A stretch of DNA of 64,000 nt from Rheinheimera sp. SA_1 (GTDB lineage: Bacteria > Pseudomonadota > Gammaproteobacteria > Enterobacterales > Alteromonadaceae). The notes beneath the pieces were generated by a model, which did not search any database, was not told where the DNA came from, and saw only the letters and a list, made by a program, of their open reading frames with translations. Each line of letters begins with the position of its first letter. Position 1 is the stretch's first letter. The stretch lies in the NCBI RefSeq assembly GCF_001669775.1, contig NZ_LXWK01000021.1, forward strand, positions 1 to 64,000, in the 5' to 3' direction. A program made the position numbers and the translations under genes. This document shows, piece after piece, positions 10,108 to 18,071 of this stretch.

Positions 10108-10593
10108 ATGCAACTCACAAATTTAAAAAATCATCCCCAAGCCATCCCGCAAATCGCCCAATGGCATTTCGACGAATGGCATGCGCTGTTTCCCGAGAGA
10201 ACGCAGGCGGATTTTGCTGCTGAGCTGGCAGAGTCATTGGATGGTGACCATATCCCGCAAACCTGGTTGCTGCTTGATGAGCACAATAATATTTGCGGCA
10301 CGGGCTCGCTGTTGCTGCGGGATATGAATACCAATCACCAGCTCAGTCCTTGGCTTGCCAACATTTTCCTGCGTCCAGAAAATCGCGGCCAAGGGTTAGG
10401 GCGCGCTTTGGTGCTGCAACTGATGCAGCAAGCCAGAGAGCGTGGTGTGCCGGTGTTGTATCTGTTTACCGAAGATCAGCAGTTGTTTTATGAAAAACTC
10501 GGCTGGCAGCTGCATCATCGAGAGTTATACGAAGGCGAGTGGGTCAGCGTGATGCAGTGCAGTCTATCGCCTGGAACCAGCGACTGTTTATGA
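10108..10593 (+). CDS. GNAT family N-acetyltransferase
   Basis: A 161-residue protein with the GNAT fold's acetyl-CoA pyrophosphate-binding motif: the run NIFLRPENRGQGLGRAL holds the R/Q-x-x-G-x-G/A signature (RGQGLG), followed by a C-terminal LYLFTEDQQLFYEKLGWQ segment typical of motif B, where acetyl-CoA meets the acceptor. Predicted to transfer an acetyl group from acetyl-CoA to an amine of unknown identity in the cytoplasm. The frame is open from 10063, but ATG 10108 gives the usual family length and starts directly at the first strand (MQLTNL). No strong ribosome site marks either start. Monocistronic. Confidence 0.8.
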   Translation: MQLTNLKNHPQAIPQIAQWHFDEWHALFPERTQADFAAELAESLDGDHIPQTWLLLDEHNNICGTGSLLLRDMNTNHQLSPWLANIFLRPENRGQGLGRALVLQLMQQARERGVPVLYLFTEDQQLFYEKLGWQLHHRELYEGEWVSVMQCSLSPGTSDCL

Positions 10594-10766
10594 GGATGTA
10601 TTCGAAAATATGGGTACTGCAGTGTCTATTTCCTATACAGCATAAATATTCACTTTCCATAATTAAGGAACAAATTCAAGTAGTTGATTCGCTGGCATAC
10701 AACTTGCCATAGCAGGTCGGACTGAAGTTTTTAGTCTGAATAATTCAACTAAACATGGAGTGTGAA

Positions 10767-11582
10767 ATGCGTAAACTTATAATTGCCTCGGTACTTGCTG
10801 CTGCTTTGTCGCCTCTGAGCGCTACCGCTGGCCTCGTCACCACCTGGGAATATTTCGCCAGTTCAGATTGGGAAAGTCCGGTGGTATTTAGTGGCGGTAA
10901 TGGTACAACCGTCGTCGAAGACAAAGTCATCAGCTGGGGTGCTACTGGTGGTAACTACGAAGGTGGCGGCTCGCTGAATCGTAGTGCCTTAGTCCTTGAT
11001 GAGATGGCCAACACCGCTTTTGCCACCACCGGCGATACTGCTGCTGCATTAACCAACAGTATTACCCACCATAATAACGTGTTAACCGCTGGTTTTCAGA
11101 CCCTGCAAAGTGCCACTCTGCGCACATCGTTAACCTTAAAACCATTTGCACCAGAAATGGGGCCGACCTTTCCGGCAAAAGTATTAAACTTTGATATCCG
11201 CTTCAAAGAAACGCCAAACAACGGCTCAAACACCAGCTGTGGTTTTACCAGCGTCAGTTCATGTGATGACATTTTTGTTATCATCAACCAGGAAGATTTA
11301 CAAACCTCGTTTGTTTACGATGGTTTTAAATACACCATCAATCTGATCGAAACCACTCAGTCGCTGAACTTATTAAGTGCAGCTGCCTGTGCGATCGCTG
11401 GTGCACAAGCTGGTTGTCTTGGTTTTCAGACCATTGAAGGCCAGGAAAACAAAGCGCAGTTTGGCTTTTTAATTAACGCTGAACAGTTGGATGTTTCTGC
11501 ACCAGGTACCCTTGGTGTGTTTGCTTTAGGCTTGCTTGGTTTGGGTTTAACTGCCCGTCGCCGTCAGCCTCAACTGAGCTGA
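10767..11582 (+). CDS. THxN family PEP-CTERM protein (exported)
   Basis: A 271-residue exported protein. Start chosen at ATG 10767 because GGAG lies six bases upstream; the ATG at 10755 overlaps that site. Residues 1-21 form a signal peptide (MRKLIIASVL core, cleavage after SATA). The mature N-terminus has TTWEYF, and residues 100-103 read THHN, the T-H-x-N motif that names this PEP-CTERM subfamily. The C-terminus carries a sorting signal: APG, then a hydrophobic helix (LGVFALGLLGLGL), then an Arg cluster (ARRR). In the known system, exosortase cleaves this signal and exports the protein to the envelope or exopolysaccharide. No exosortase gene lies in the window, so it must be elsewhere. A rho-independent terminator follows. 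Confidence 0.88.
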   Translation: MRKLIIASVLAAALSPLSATAGLVTTWEYFASSDWESPVVFSGGNGTTVVEDKVISWGATGGNYEGGGSLNRSALVLDEMANTAFATTGDTAAALTNSITHHNNVLTAGFQTLQSATLRTSLTLKPFAPEMGPTFPAKVLNFDIRFKETPNNGSNTSCGFTSVSSCDDIFVIINQEDLQTSFVYDGFKYTINLIETTQSLNLLSAAACAIAGAQAGCLGFQTIEGQENKAQFGFLINAEQLDVSAPGTLGVFALGLLGLGLTARRRQPQLS

Positions 11583-11650
11583 AGGTTGATCACCAGAACC
11601 TGCAAGTTCTGCATCAATTTCGCCCGGTTAAGCAGCCTGCAACTGATAAC

Positions 11651-11680
11651 AAACCCCGCAGTTTTCGCGGGGTTTTTTCT
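11651..11680 (+). terminator. Rho-independent terminator after the PEP-CTERM gene
   Basis: Perfect nine-base stem AAACCCCGC (11651-11659) / GCGGGGTTT (11667-11675) with a seven-base loop, followed directly by more T residues. It sits about 70 bases downstream of the PEP-CTERM stop and just before the convergent AraC-type gene. Confidence 0.85.
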
Positions 11681-11708
11681 TGCAAGCAGGATGACGCGTC
11701 AAGCGTTT

Positions 11709-12614
11709 TTACCGCTTTAAGTAACAACGCATTTGCGTCAACAGCTCTGCTGGCGGCGTGTCTTTGACATCATTCAGATATTCTTCGAAGGGCGGAAAAT
11801 CCGCTAACTCTTCACCACTATGCGGCAACCACTGGCCAAACAGCCAATTGTAGGGTTGCTCCAACTGGGCGTAATCACCCTGAAACAGCAAACTGACGGT
11901 GGTACCTTGCGGTAGTGTCAGATATTGCAGTTGGCCGGCACCTGGTTGCGACGGATTGAGTTTTGTATCCGCAGGCACACTGACACAGGCCAGTGCCCGC
12001 TGGTCTTTGGCGGGTACTGTTAACGGGTCATCGTAATACAGACCGAAAAAACGACTGTGTTGTCCGAGTAAACCCGCAGCGCCGGCCAGCATGGCCAGTT
12101 TGTCGAAGGTCTGGCCGATGCCAAGATAGTCGCCCTGATGCGGCAGTCCAATCAGCGATATAGTGTCAAATGGTTGAATTTCAATCGGATACGCCTGCAG
12201 ATCAGGCTGAGCACTGGGTTGTAACATCATGTTTTTAAACTCCTCAACGCTGGCGTCAGCTGTCAGCTGATGACGGTGCTGTTGCTTGTACAGCTGCGGA
12301 CTGACGCCATATTGTTTACGAAAAGCCCGGCTCAGCGCTTCAGCGCTGCTATACCGCAACTGGCGTGCTATCTGCAGCAGTGACAACTCACTGCGTAACA
12401 GCTGGCCTGCTGCCGATTGCAGCCGTAGCCGCCGGACTGTCATGTTGACCGGTTCCTCTGCCAACAAGCGGTAGGTACGATGAAAGTGCCACGGCGACAT
12501 CCAGGCTTGCTCTGCCAGCTGCTCCAACGTTAAGTCTTCGCTAAGGTGCTGATAAATATAATCAATCACTCGCTGAAAGCGTTGCTGATACTGCATCGAC
12601 GTTTGTACTTTCAT
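11709..12614 (-). CDS. AraC family transcriptional regulator with GyrI-like effector domain
   Basis: About 301 residues. Start chosen at ATG 12614 (MKVQTSMQYQ), where AAGGA lies about six bases upstream; the frame runs 25 codons further without a good site. Residues about 7-105 contain the two helix-turn-helix units of AraC/XylS regulators (LTLEQLAEQAWMSPWHFHRTY, then the second HTH ending SRAFRKQYGVSPQLYK). Residues about 140-300 form a C-terminal GyrI-like / AraC-effector-binding domain (IEIQPFDTISLIGLPHQGDY onwards). This N-HTH plus C-effector layout matches Rob/SoxS-like multidrug- or small-molecule-responsive activators. The ligand is unknown. Monocistronic; its divergent neighbour is the PadR gene. 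Confidence 0.85.
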   Translation of the reverse strand: MKVQTSMQYQQRFQRVIDYIYQHLSEDLTLEQLAEQAWMSPWHFHRTYRLLAEEPVNMTVRRLRLQSAAGQLLRSELSLLQIARQLRYSSAEALSRAFRKQYGVSPQLYKQQHRHQLTADASVEEFKNMMLQPSAQPDLQAYPIEIQPFDTISLIGLPHQGDYLGIGQTFDKLAMLAGAAGLLGQHSRFFGLYYDDPLTVPAKDQRALACVSVPADTKLNPSQPGAGQLQYLTLPQGTTVSLLFQGDYAQLEQPYNWLFGQWLPHSGEELADFPPFEEYLNDVKDTPPAELLTQMRCYLKR

Positions 12615-12760
12615 CGGGTTCCTTACTCCTTGGGTGCCACATGTTGGCTTCGACCGGTTGCTGCACTCTAGCGCAGCGTCACCTGACATTGTTTGCGGTT
12701 TTTTTATGCGAATTTGTACCTAATGTGCCGGAATGGACTTGCGCTTGCAAAGTTTAATGG

Positions 12761-12778
12761 GTATGGTTAACACCATAC
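12761..12778. promoter_or_regulatory. Palindromic operator candidate upstream of padR
   Basis: GTATGGT-TAAC-ACCATAC is a perfect seven-base inverted repeat with a four-base spacer, between the divergent AraC-type and PadR-type genes, about 60 bases before the PadR start. PadR regulators are dimers that usually bind such dyads in their own promoters, so autorepression is the likely role. This is inferred from position and symmetry only. Confidence 0.5.
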
Positions 12779-12840
12779 TATGTATTGCAAAGTATTCTGG
12801 ATTTCGAAATGACTCCCTTAATTCAACCGATGGGTTGCCA

Positions 12841-13218
12841 ATGACTACCGATGACAAAACACAGGAAAAATGGGAAGTGCAACTTCGCAAAGGCTCGCTG
12901 GAACTGGTGATCCTGGCGGCGTTGCAACACCGCACTTTATACGGGCTGGAATTGCTGAAGGTATTGCAGAGTTTTAAGTCCACCGCGATCACCGAAGGCA
13001 CTTTGTATCCATTGCTTGACCGGTTAAAGCGCGAGGAATTGCTCGAGGCACAGTGGGTGCAGGAAGGTGATATCAGACCACGTAAATACTACAGCCTCAC
13101 AGCTACTGGCCTGAGCAAGCTTGGCGATTTAACCGGTTTGTGGCGCCAATCGGTGCAGGATATCGAATATTTACTGGCTCATCCGGGGCCGGATCCAATC
13201 AAAGTCACAGGAGTCTGA
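12841..13218 (+). CDS. PadR family transcriptional regulator
   Basis: About 125 residues from ATG 12841 (MTTDDKTQEK). The frame is open from 12733, but that would run through the palindromic operator. The winged-helix core is clear: LRKGSLELVILAALQHRTLYG, then ITEGTLYPLLDRLKREELL, then the wing PRKYYSLTATG. That order is diagnostic of PadR proteins. The C-terminal helix for dimerisation is short (subfamily 2). It precedes a HAAS-domain membrane protein by one base, the standard partnership in which PadR represses its own small operon. The inducer is unknown. Confidence 0.88.
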   Translation: MTTDDKTQEKWEVQLRKGSLELVILAALQHRTLYGLELLKVLQSFKSTAITEGTLYPLLDRLKREELLEAQWVQEGDIRPRKYYSLTATGLSKLGDLTGLWRQSVQDIEYLLAHPGPDPIKVTGV

Positions 13219-13219
13219 G

Positions 13220-13771
13220 ATGGAACAACAAATTATTCATCAGTATCTCAATACCTTACAAAGTTATCTGGCAAGGTTAAGCCCAGCAGAAGCCAAAGAA
13301 GTGATTCGGGAAATCGAAAGCCATATTTTTGATTTAATCGAGCAACGCGAAGCCGCCGGACAACCCGCTGATGCAGCGAGCATTTTGCAAGGCTTTGGTG
13401 AACCGCGCCAATTAGCCGCGCAGTATGTTGCACATATAGCTGACGGTGCGCCACCGCCACTGGGCTTTCGAGCCATTCAGCGGGTGAAGTATGGCGTGAC
13501 CGCCAGTTTGTACTACGGCATGGCGGTGTTTGGTTTTATGATCTCGTTTTGCTTATTGTTTCTGGCGGGCGCTAAGCTCATCACGCCGGACGCAGTGGGT
13601 GTGTGGGCAATGTCAGAGGGCAACAGTCTGACGATTGGCTTTATGTCCGAGCCTTTCCCACCAGAGCAGGAATTGCTGGGTATCGCATTGGTGCCGGTGG
13701 CGACAGTGTTGGGTTTGCTACTGATGTGGCTGACGCGCCGTATTCTGGCGGTGCTGAAAAATCATTTATAG
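13220..13771 (+). CDS. HAAS (DUF1700-like) domain membrane protein
   Basis: 183 residues. An N-terminal cytosolic helical HAAS domain (about residues 1-75: LQSYLARLSPAEAKEVIREIESH, then ILQGFGEPRQLAAQYV, with the FGEP motif) precedes two predicted membrane helices at about 95-117 and 147-168. A basic tail ends the protein. HAAS proteins co-occur with PadR regulators, as here (one-base gap, AGGAG site inside the padR end). They are thought to relay a membrane or envelope signal, but the biochemical role is not established. The gene overlaps the end of the convergent solute-binding gene by six bases. Confidence 0.78.
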   Translation: MEQQIIHQYLNTLQSYLARLSPAEAKEVIREIESHIFDLIEQREAAGQPADAASILQGFGEPRQLAAQYVAHIADGAPPPLGFRAIQRVKYGVTASLYYGMAVFGFMISFCLLFLAGAKLITPDAVGVWAMSEGNSLTIGFMSEPFPPEQELLGIALVPVATVLGLLLMWLTRRILAVLKNHL

Positions 13772-14599
13772 ATCGGTCAGCTGAGGGCTAAATATCTGCT
13801 GCAAGTCGTTGCTAATCAGGGCAAAGTCTTCAGCATCAAAATAGTCCTGATGCAGTTTGAACACCGTGTTGCGGTACTGTGGTAACTGCATTTTCTGATT
13901 AACAATATCAATCAGCAACTGACCTGCCGGGCTTTTGTGGCAGACCAGAAAACCTTTGATCACCGGCTGAGATTGCAGCCGGTGCCGGATAAACTCGCCA
14001 GCTTGTGCTACTTGTTGTTCATGGCTACGTACGGTGGCGGCGAATTCAACAATGGCGTCAAGTCGCTGTTTACTTAGCATTTGTAGTAAAGTTTCGGCAG
14101 CAAATTCGCCACCTCGCTGGTAGAAATTCTTCGGAAACTGCTTCACCAATGCATCAAGATTTTCACCATAACTACGCCCTTGCACCAGACCGATTTTAAG
14201 TTTTGGCTGTTGTTGCAGCAGCCTTTGAAAATCGATGGATTCGCTGCCGAATTGACGGTCACTGACCAGCAGCAGCGGTGGGTATACCGAGGTCGGGCTG
14301 GCTGAAAAGTGCAGAAATTCTGCCCGTTCCGGCGTCCAGATCTTACTCATTGCGCAATAATTAGGATGCTGGCGCAGCAGCAACCAACTGCGGGCATCTC
14401 CCAGCCGCATTGGCTCTATCTGCAGTTCCGGTGCTGCCACTTGTTGCAACAGACTCAGAATTTGAATATCAACATCACCACGTCCATCGCGACTATCGCT
14501 GTTATTGTTCAGCAATAACCACATCTGGTTGGTCATGGAGTGTCCTGTGGCGCCAATCCCTAGCAAAAACAACAGTCCAAAACGGATCAGGAGCTGCAT
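13766..14599 (-). CDS. Periplasmic solute-binding protein-like (SBP family 3 type)
   Basis: About 277 residues. Start chosen at ATG 14599 (MQLLIRFG) with TGAGG about five bases upstream. Residues 1-19 form a signal peptide. The mature part has the lobe pattern of periplasmic family 3 solute-binding / transporter-like proteins: a hinge region KIWTPERAEFLHFSASP, the LKIGLVQGRSYGENLD segment, and a second-lobe VKGFLVCHKS-like element. No ABC permease or ATPase genes lie nearby, so it may be a sensor partner rather than a transport component. It lies downstream of the kinase-porin-binding-protein operon on the same strand, 163 bases away. Ligand unknown. Confidence 0.65.
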   Translation of the reverse strand: MQLLIRFGLLFLLGIGATGHSMTNQMWLLLNNNSDSRDGRGDVDIQILSLLQQVAAPELQIEPMRLGDARSWLLLRQHPNYCAMSKIWTPERAEFLHFSASPTSVYPPLLLVSDRQFGSESIDFQRLLQQQPKLKIGLVQGRSYGENLDALVKQFPKNFYQRGGEFAAETLLQMLSKQRLDAIVEFAATVRSHEQQVAQAGEFIRHRLQSQPVIKGFLVCHKSPAGQLLIDIVNQKMQLPQYRNTVFKLHQDYFDAEDFALISNDLQQIFSPQLTDL

Positions 14600-14762
14600 A
14601 GTGACCTCACTGGCGCCGCACAAAGCGGCTAAATGCCTGCTTTCCTACAGTACTGCAATTTTCGGTCGATGCTTTACTTTAGCAAACTCTACTGCGTTTG
14701 CCTGAAGTCTGAAGTTTTAGTAGTGAGTGCGAACTTTGCTGGATCTGCTGCTCTAGGGTGTT

Positions 14763-15239
14763 CTAGTAAGTTACCGGCGCATCCCGCCATTGACCATCGC
14801 GCAAAAAGCCCAGCTGGCGGACGCCGGACAACGCGGTATCTGCCGGCAGATAAGCAATGGCCGCCGGATTTTGCTGTACCTGCTGTAAAATGCTGTCGGC
14901 GTTGGCAAATTGCAGGTTACTGGCGTTACCGGTAAACACCAGCCGCGACCAGTACGATTGATATTGATGGGCGGTAAGATTTAGAAGTTCCAGGCAAAAT
15001 TGCTGATGTTCGGCTGACGATCGCGGTAAATGTAGCAGTGTCGCGGCTTTACCATCAGCGAATGCCGCGGTTTTTTTCAGATACAGCTGCATCAGCAGTT
15101 GCTGTGTAATCTCACTTCGGTTGTCTTTGTGTACCACCACCACAAAGTCGGCAGCATGCAGCGGCTTGGCCAGCATAAATGACCAGCAGCCGCTGAACAA
15201 AACCAGCATTAAAAGGCGGCGGACGCGGTCAGAACACAA
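14763..15239 (-). CDS. Phosphate-ABC-type substrate-binding-like periplasmic protein
   Basis: Small periplasmic protein resembling truncated PstS-like binding domains: after a signal peptide (RVRRLLMLVLF core, cleaved after LHA) comes DFVVVVHKDNRSEI, then LYLKKTAAFADGK, then AIAYLPADTA. The start is unclear. The frame is open to a GTG at 15299, deep in the upstream gene; TTG 15239 follows a GGGGGTGG run and keeps the basic n-region; ATG 15209 would lose it. I prefer 15239. The gene overlaps the end of the porin-like gene by about ten bases, so they are translationally coupled. Its partners are a porin-like protein and a histidine kinase. Function unproven. Confidence 0.62.
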   Translation of the reverse strand: MCSDRVRRLLMLVLFSGCWSFMLAKPLHAADFVVVVHKDNRSEITQQLLMQLYLKKTAAFADGKAATLLHLPRSSAEHQQFCLELLNLTAHQYQSYWSRLVFTGNASNLQFANADSILQQVQQNPAAIAYLPADTALSGVRQLGFLRDGQWRDAPVTY

Positions 15240-16422
15240 AATCCACCCCCAGTGAAAAACCGTTAAACCGTCCCACGCGATCAAGCTGGTGCTTGCCACT
15301 GAAAATGTCAGCTTTTAACGCGACCCCCGGCTGTAAATCGTATCGCCACGACAATACCTGCATCCGGTACGTATTGTTATTGACGTTTTTTGAAAAATTG
15401 AGGCCGATTTGGCGTAGTTTTGGCGCTGTTACTTGTTGTAACCATTGCACATTTTCCGGATTTTCAGCTAGTTTCTCCTGATGCAAAGTCACGATAAACC
15501 GGTCAAACCGATAGGATAAGGCGAGATACTCAGCGGTATTCAACACATCTGCGCTCTCGGTGATGCCATAGCGGGAGCGTTCTGCCTCCAGTTTCCAAGC
15601 CTGATACTGCCAGCGTAATCCCCAAAAGGCATATTCGGCGTCTTTATTAAAATTTAGCGCCGCCATAAATTGCTGCTGCGCCTCCGGACTTGCCCCAGAT
15701 GCTTGCAAAGCTGGTCGCAACGGTTCCAGCAACTGTACGTTTAACTGATCGCCCTCGGTGTCAGCCCGTACACCCCCGGCAAACAATTGTAATTGCTGAT
15801 AGGCCAGTTCAAGGCGCAGGTTCTTCATTTGATGCAGCTTGATCGGGATCCCGCCAGAGCCCTGGTTTTTAAATACATTTCCACTAAATTCAGTTAGTTG
15901 CATTACATACTTAAGACTGAAATCCTGGATAATTTGCTGGCCTTCAAAAGCCAGACCGTCGGCGACTTCAAAGTCAAAACGGTAATACATCGCCTTAGGT
16001 AAGCGCGAATAATCATGGCTGTAACCTACATATTGAATATCTGACTGGGCAAACAATGGCACGGCCAGCCGGCCGAATTTGATCTGATGATTGGGATCAA
16101 GCTGATAACGGACAAACGCCAGACTAACGTCCGGATCATAGTCTTCCACCGCTTTGCTGAGCAGTTGCAGGGTGTAACTCAGATCGGTATCGAGTTCTGC
16201 CTGCAGTTGTAAGCCAAACAAGGTGTCGTCGGCAAAGCTGAGGCCATCTTCGTTGTAAAACTCCACCAACTGCGGATTGTCTTTGGAGGGTAGTAATTCT
16301 CCCAGCCGCACTGAGCCAAAACCATTGACCGACACCGGTTGCTGCGCTTGTGCCGGTAGCCACATACAACAGCCCACGAACAATACACAGAGCTGATGGT
16401 TAAGCCGGGATTTGGATTTCAA
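15229..16422 (-). CDS. Porin-like outer membrane beta-barrel protein
   Basis: About 397 residues from a TTG start at 16422, chosen because CGGAGGGA lies eight bases upstream; the frame extends further but with a Cys-rich, unlikely N-terminus. A signal peptide ends at AQA. The mature protein begins VSVNGFGSVRLGEL and continues with alternating short beta strands and polar turns, typical of a 16-stranded-type porin, and ends in Phe (VDFVF), the outer-membrane targeting signature. The 5' end overlaps the histidine kinase 3' end by 23 bases, and the 3' end overlaps the PstS-like gene, so the three form a tightly coupled operon. The substrate is unknown. Confidence 0.7.
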   Translation of the reverse strand: MKSKSRLNHQLCVLFVGCCMWLPAQAQQPVSVNGFGSVRLGELLPSKDNPQLVEFYNEDGLSFADDTLFGLQLQAELDTDLSYTLQLLSKAVEDYDPDVSLAFVRYQLDPNHQIKFGRLAVPLFAQSDIQYVGYSHDYSRLPKAMYYRFDFEVADGLAFEGQQIIQDFSLKYVMQLTEFSGNVFKNQGSGGIPIKLHQMKNLRLELAYQQLQLFAGGVRADTEGDQLNVQLLEPLRPALQASGASPEAQQQFMAALNFNKDAEYAFWGLRWQYQAWKLEAERSRYGITESADVLNTAEYLALSYRFDRFIVTLHQEKLAENPENVQWLQQVTAPKLRQIGLNFSKNVNNNTYRMQVLSWRYDLQPGVALKADIFSGKHQLDRVGRFNGFSLGVDFVF

Positions 16423-17914
16423 AGCGGGTTCCCTCCGGTGGCTGACTATGCACACTGATGTGGCCGTGTAAATTCGAACGCACGATACGGTGCACAATCG
16501 CCAGTCCTAAGCCACTGGTGCCCGCGCCTAATTGCGTGGTGTAAAAAGGGTCAAACACATGTTTTTGTTGTTCAGGGTCAATGCCATGACCACCGTCGCT
16601 ACAGGCCAGGATTAACCATTGATCCTGCCGGTATAATTCAACCCGGCAAAAGCCACTTTTGCCATGCGGATAGGCATGTTGAATCACATTCGACACCATC
16701 GCTGACATCAACTGATGAAACAAGCCCGGCATACTCACCAGACTAATGTTTGGTAGAATTTGCGCTTGTAATTCAATACCGGCTTTGGTCAGTTGCGGCT
16801 GCAGACTTTGCAATACTTCAGTTAAATATGCAGACAAATCAAAGCTCCGTTCGGCTTCGGTACTTTGCTCTTTGGCTAATAACTTGAAATTGGAAACCAA
16901 TTGCGAAGCACGGTCGGCGTTGTGTGTAATTAATTCAGCCGCTTCCAGCAGTGAGCTGACATTGTCCTGCAACACCTGCTTCGTCAGTTTGCCAACGGTC
17001 ATATCCTGATGAATGCGCCGCAGTTGTTCATGCATGCAAGTGATGCTGGTGACGATAATTCCGAGCGGTGTATTTACCTCATGCGCCACACCTGAAACCA
17101 ACGCGCCTAACGAGGCTTGTTTTTCTGACTGCAACAAAGCTTCTTGAGTCTGTTTCAGGTCCAGCAGTGCTTGTTCGGTTTTTTCCTTGGCGGCAATCAG
17201 CGCAGTTCTGGACTGCAGAATTTGCTGCATATCGCCAGATAACCGATCCGATAACGCCACCATACCTGCAGCAACTTCTTCAAATTCATCGTGCAAACCA
17301 AGCAACGGGTTTTGTACCGTTTCGGATTTATTTTGAATAGCTTCCATCAGCGCATGATGCAATTTGCATAACGGCCGCAGTACCAAAAGGTGCAAAGTGA
17401 AGGTCAGGCCGATGCCCAGTAACACCAGCATAATTAAAAGTTCTGTGAACTGGCGTTGCAGGTTTTGCCGCAGTTCCTGGTGGATGTACGCAAGGTCGTC
17501 GATGATTTGCAACTGACCGATTTGCTCGTTGTTGCCGGCAATGGTCAGAAACAATGGCTGGCTGCTGCGTGAGGTGACCGGTGCCGGGTTGCCGGCGGTG
17601 CGGGGTAAGATCAGTTGATTCTGTTGCATATCGCGAACGATAATGGCTTGGATGGCCGGGTCATTCAAATAAGGTTTGAGCAGTACTTCCAGCGTTCCTG
17701 GGTTAAAGTTCCAGACATCAATGGCGATGGTTTGGCCGATGGTGATTTGTAATTGCTGCAGACGTTGTTGATGGGCTTGTTGCAGCTTTTGCGAGTTAGT
17801 TACCCAATAAAAGCCCGACATCAGCAGCTGACAACTAACCAGGATCACCGTAATCACCACCAGCAATTTGCCGGTCAGTTTTAGTCTGAAACCAGGGGTT
17901 GATAGTGCTGCCAT
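16400..17914 (-). CDS. Membrane sensor histidine kinase (no partner response regulator nearby)
   Basis: 504 residues; AAGGAG lies upstream of ATG 17914. Membrane helices at about 16-38 and 158-180 flank a periplasmic sensor domain of about 120 residues. A linker and coiled coil follow (about 185-265), then the HisKA dimerisation helix with the phospho-acceptor His278 (SGVAHEVNTPLG), and a HATPase domain with N-box (VSNVIQHAY), G1 (DGGHGID), F-box (FDPFYTT) and G2 (GTSGLGLAI). It should autophosphorylate on His278 and signal to a response regulator, but none is encoded beside it. It heads an operon with a porin-like and a binding-protein-like gene, implying it senses or controls uptake of the same unknown solute. 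Confidence 0.88.
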   Translation of the reverse strand: MAALSTPGFRLKLTGKLLVVITVILVSCQLLMSGFYWVTNSQKLQQAHQQRLQQLQITIGQTIAIDVWNFNPGTLEVLLKPYLNDPAIQAIIVRDMQQNQLILPRTAGNPAPVTSRSSQPLFLTIAGNNEQIGQLQIIDDLAYIHQELRQNLQRQFTELLIMLVLLGIGLTFTLHLLVLRPLCKLHHALMEAIQNKSETVQNPLLGLHDEFEEVAAGMVALSDRLSGDMQQILQSRTALIAAKEKTEQALLDLKQTQEALLQSEKQASLGALVSGVAHEVNTPLGIIVTSITCMHEQLRRIHQDMTVGKLTKQVLQDNVSSLLEAAELITHNADRASQLVSNFKLLAKEQSTEAERSFDLSAYLTEVLQSLQPQLTKAGIELQAQILPNISLVSMPGLFHQLMSAMVSNVIQHAYPHGKSGFCRVELYRQDQWLILACSDGGHGIDPEQQKHVFDPFYTTQLGAGTSGLGLAIVHRIVRSNLHGHISVHSQPPEGTRFEIQIPA

Positions 17915-18022
17915 GCGGTAACGGCTCCTTGAACACAGATAACTTTATGTTGCTGTTCAAAAGGATAGCAGGGAATTTTTTAATGGTCGTCTGACGAGTA
18001 AATGTTTCTAATTTAGCATTGG

Positions 18023-18060
18023 GCAAAAAGCAGAACGGCACCACTGTTGTCAGTGGTGCC
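18023..18060 (-). terminator. Rho-independent terminator after the Old Yellow Enzyme gene
   Basis: Perfect ten-base stem GGCACCACTG / CAGTGGTGCC (18037-18046 / 18051-18060) with a four-base loop. On the minus strand it is followed within several bases by a T-run (18023-18029). It lies 12 bases past the Old Yellow Enzyme stop. Confidence 0.75.
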
Positions 18061-18071
18061 AGCAACCTGAA

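Noticed and set aside
13766-14599. Assigning the solute-binding protein to a specific amino-acid or phosphate transporter
   Set aside because: No permease or ATPase gene is present, and ligand-binding residues cannot be judged by eye.
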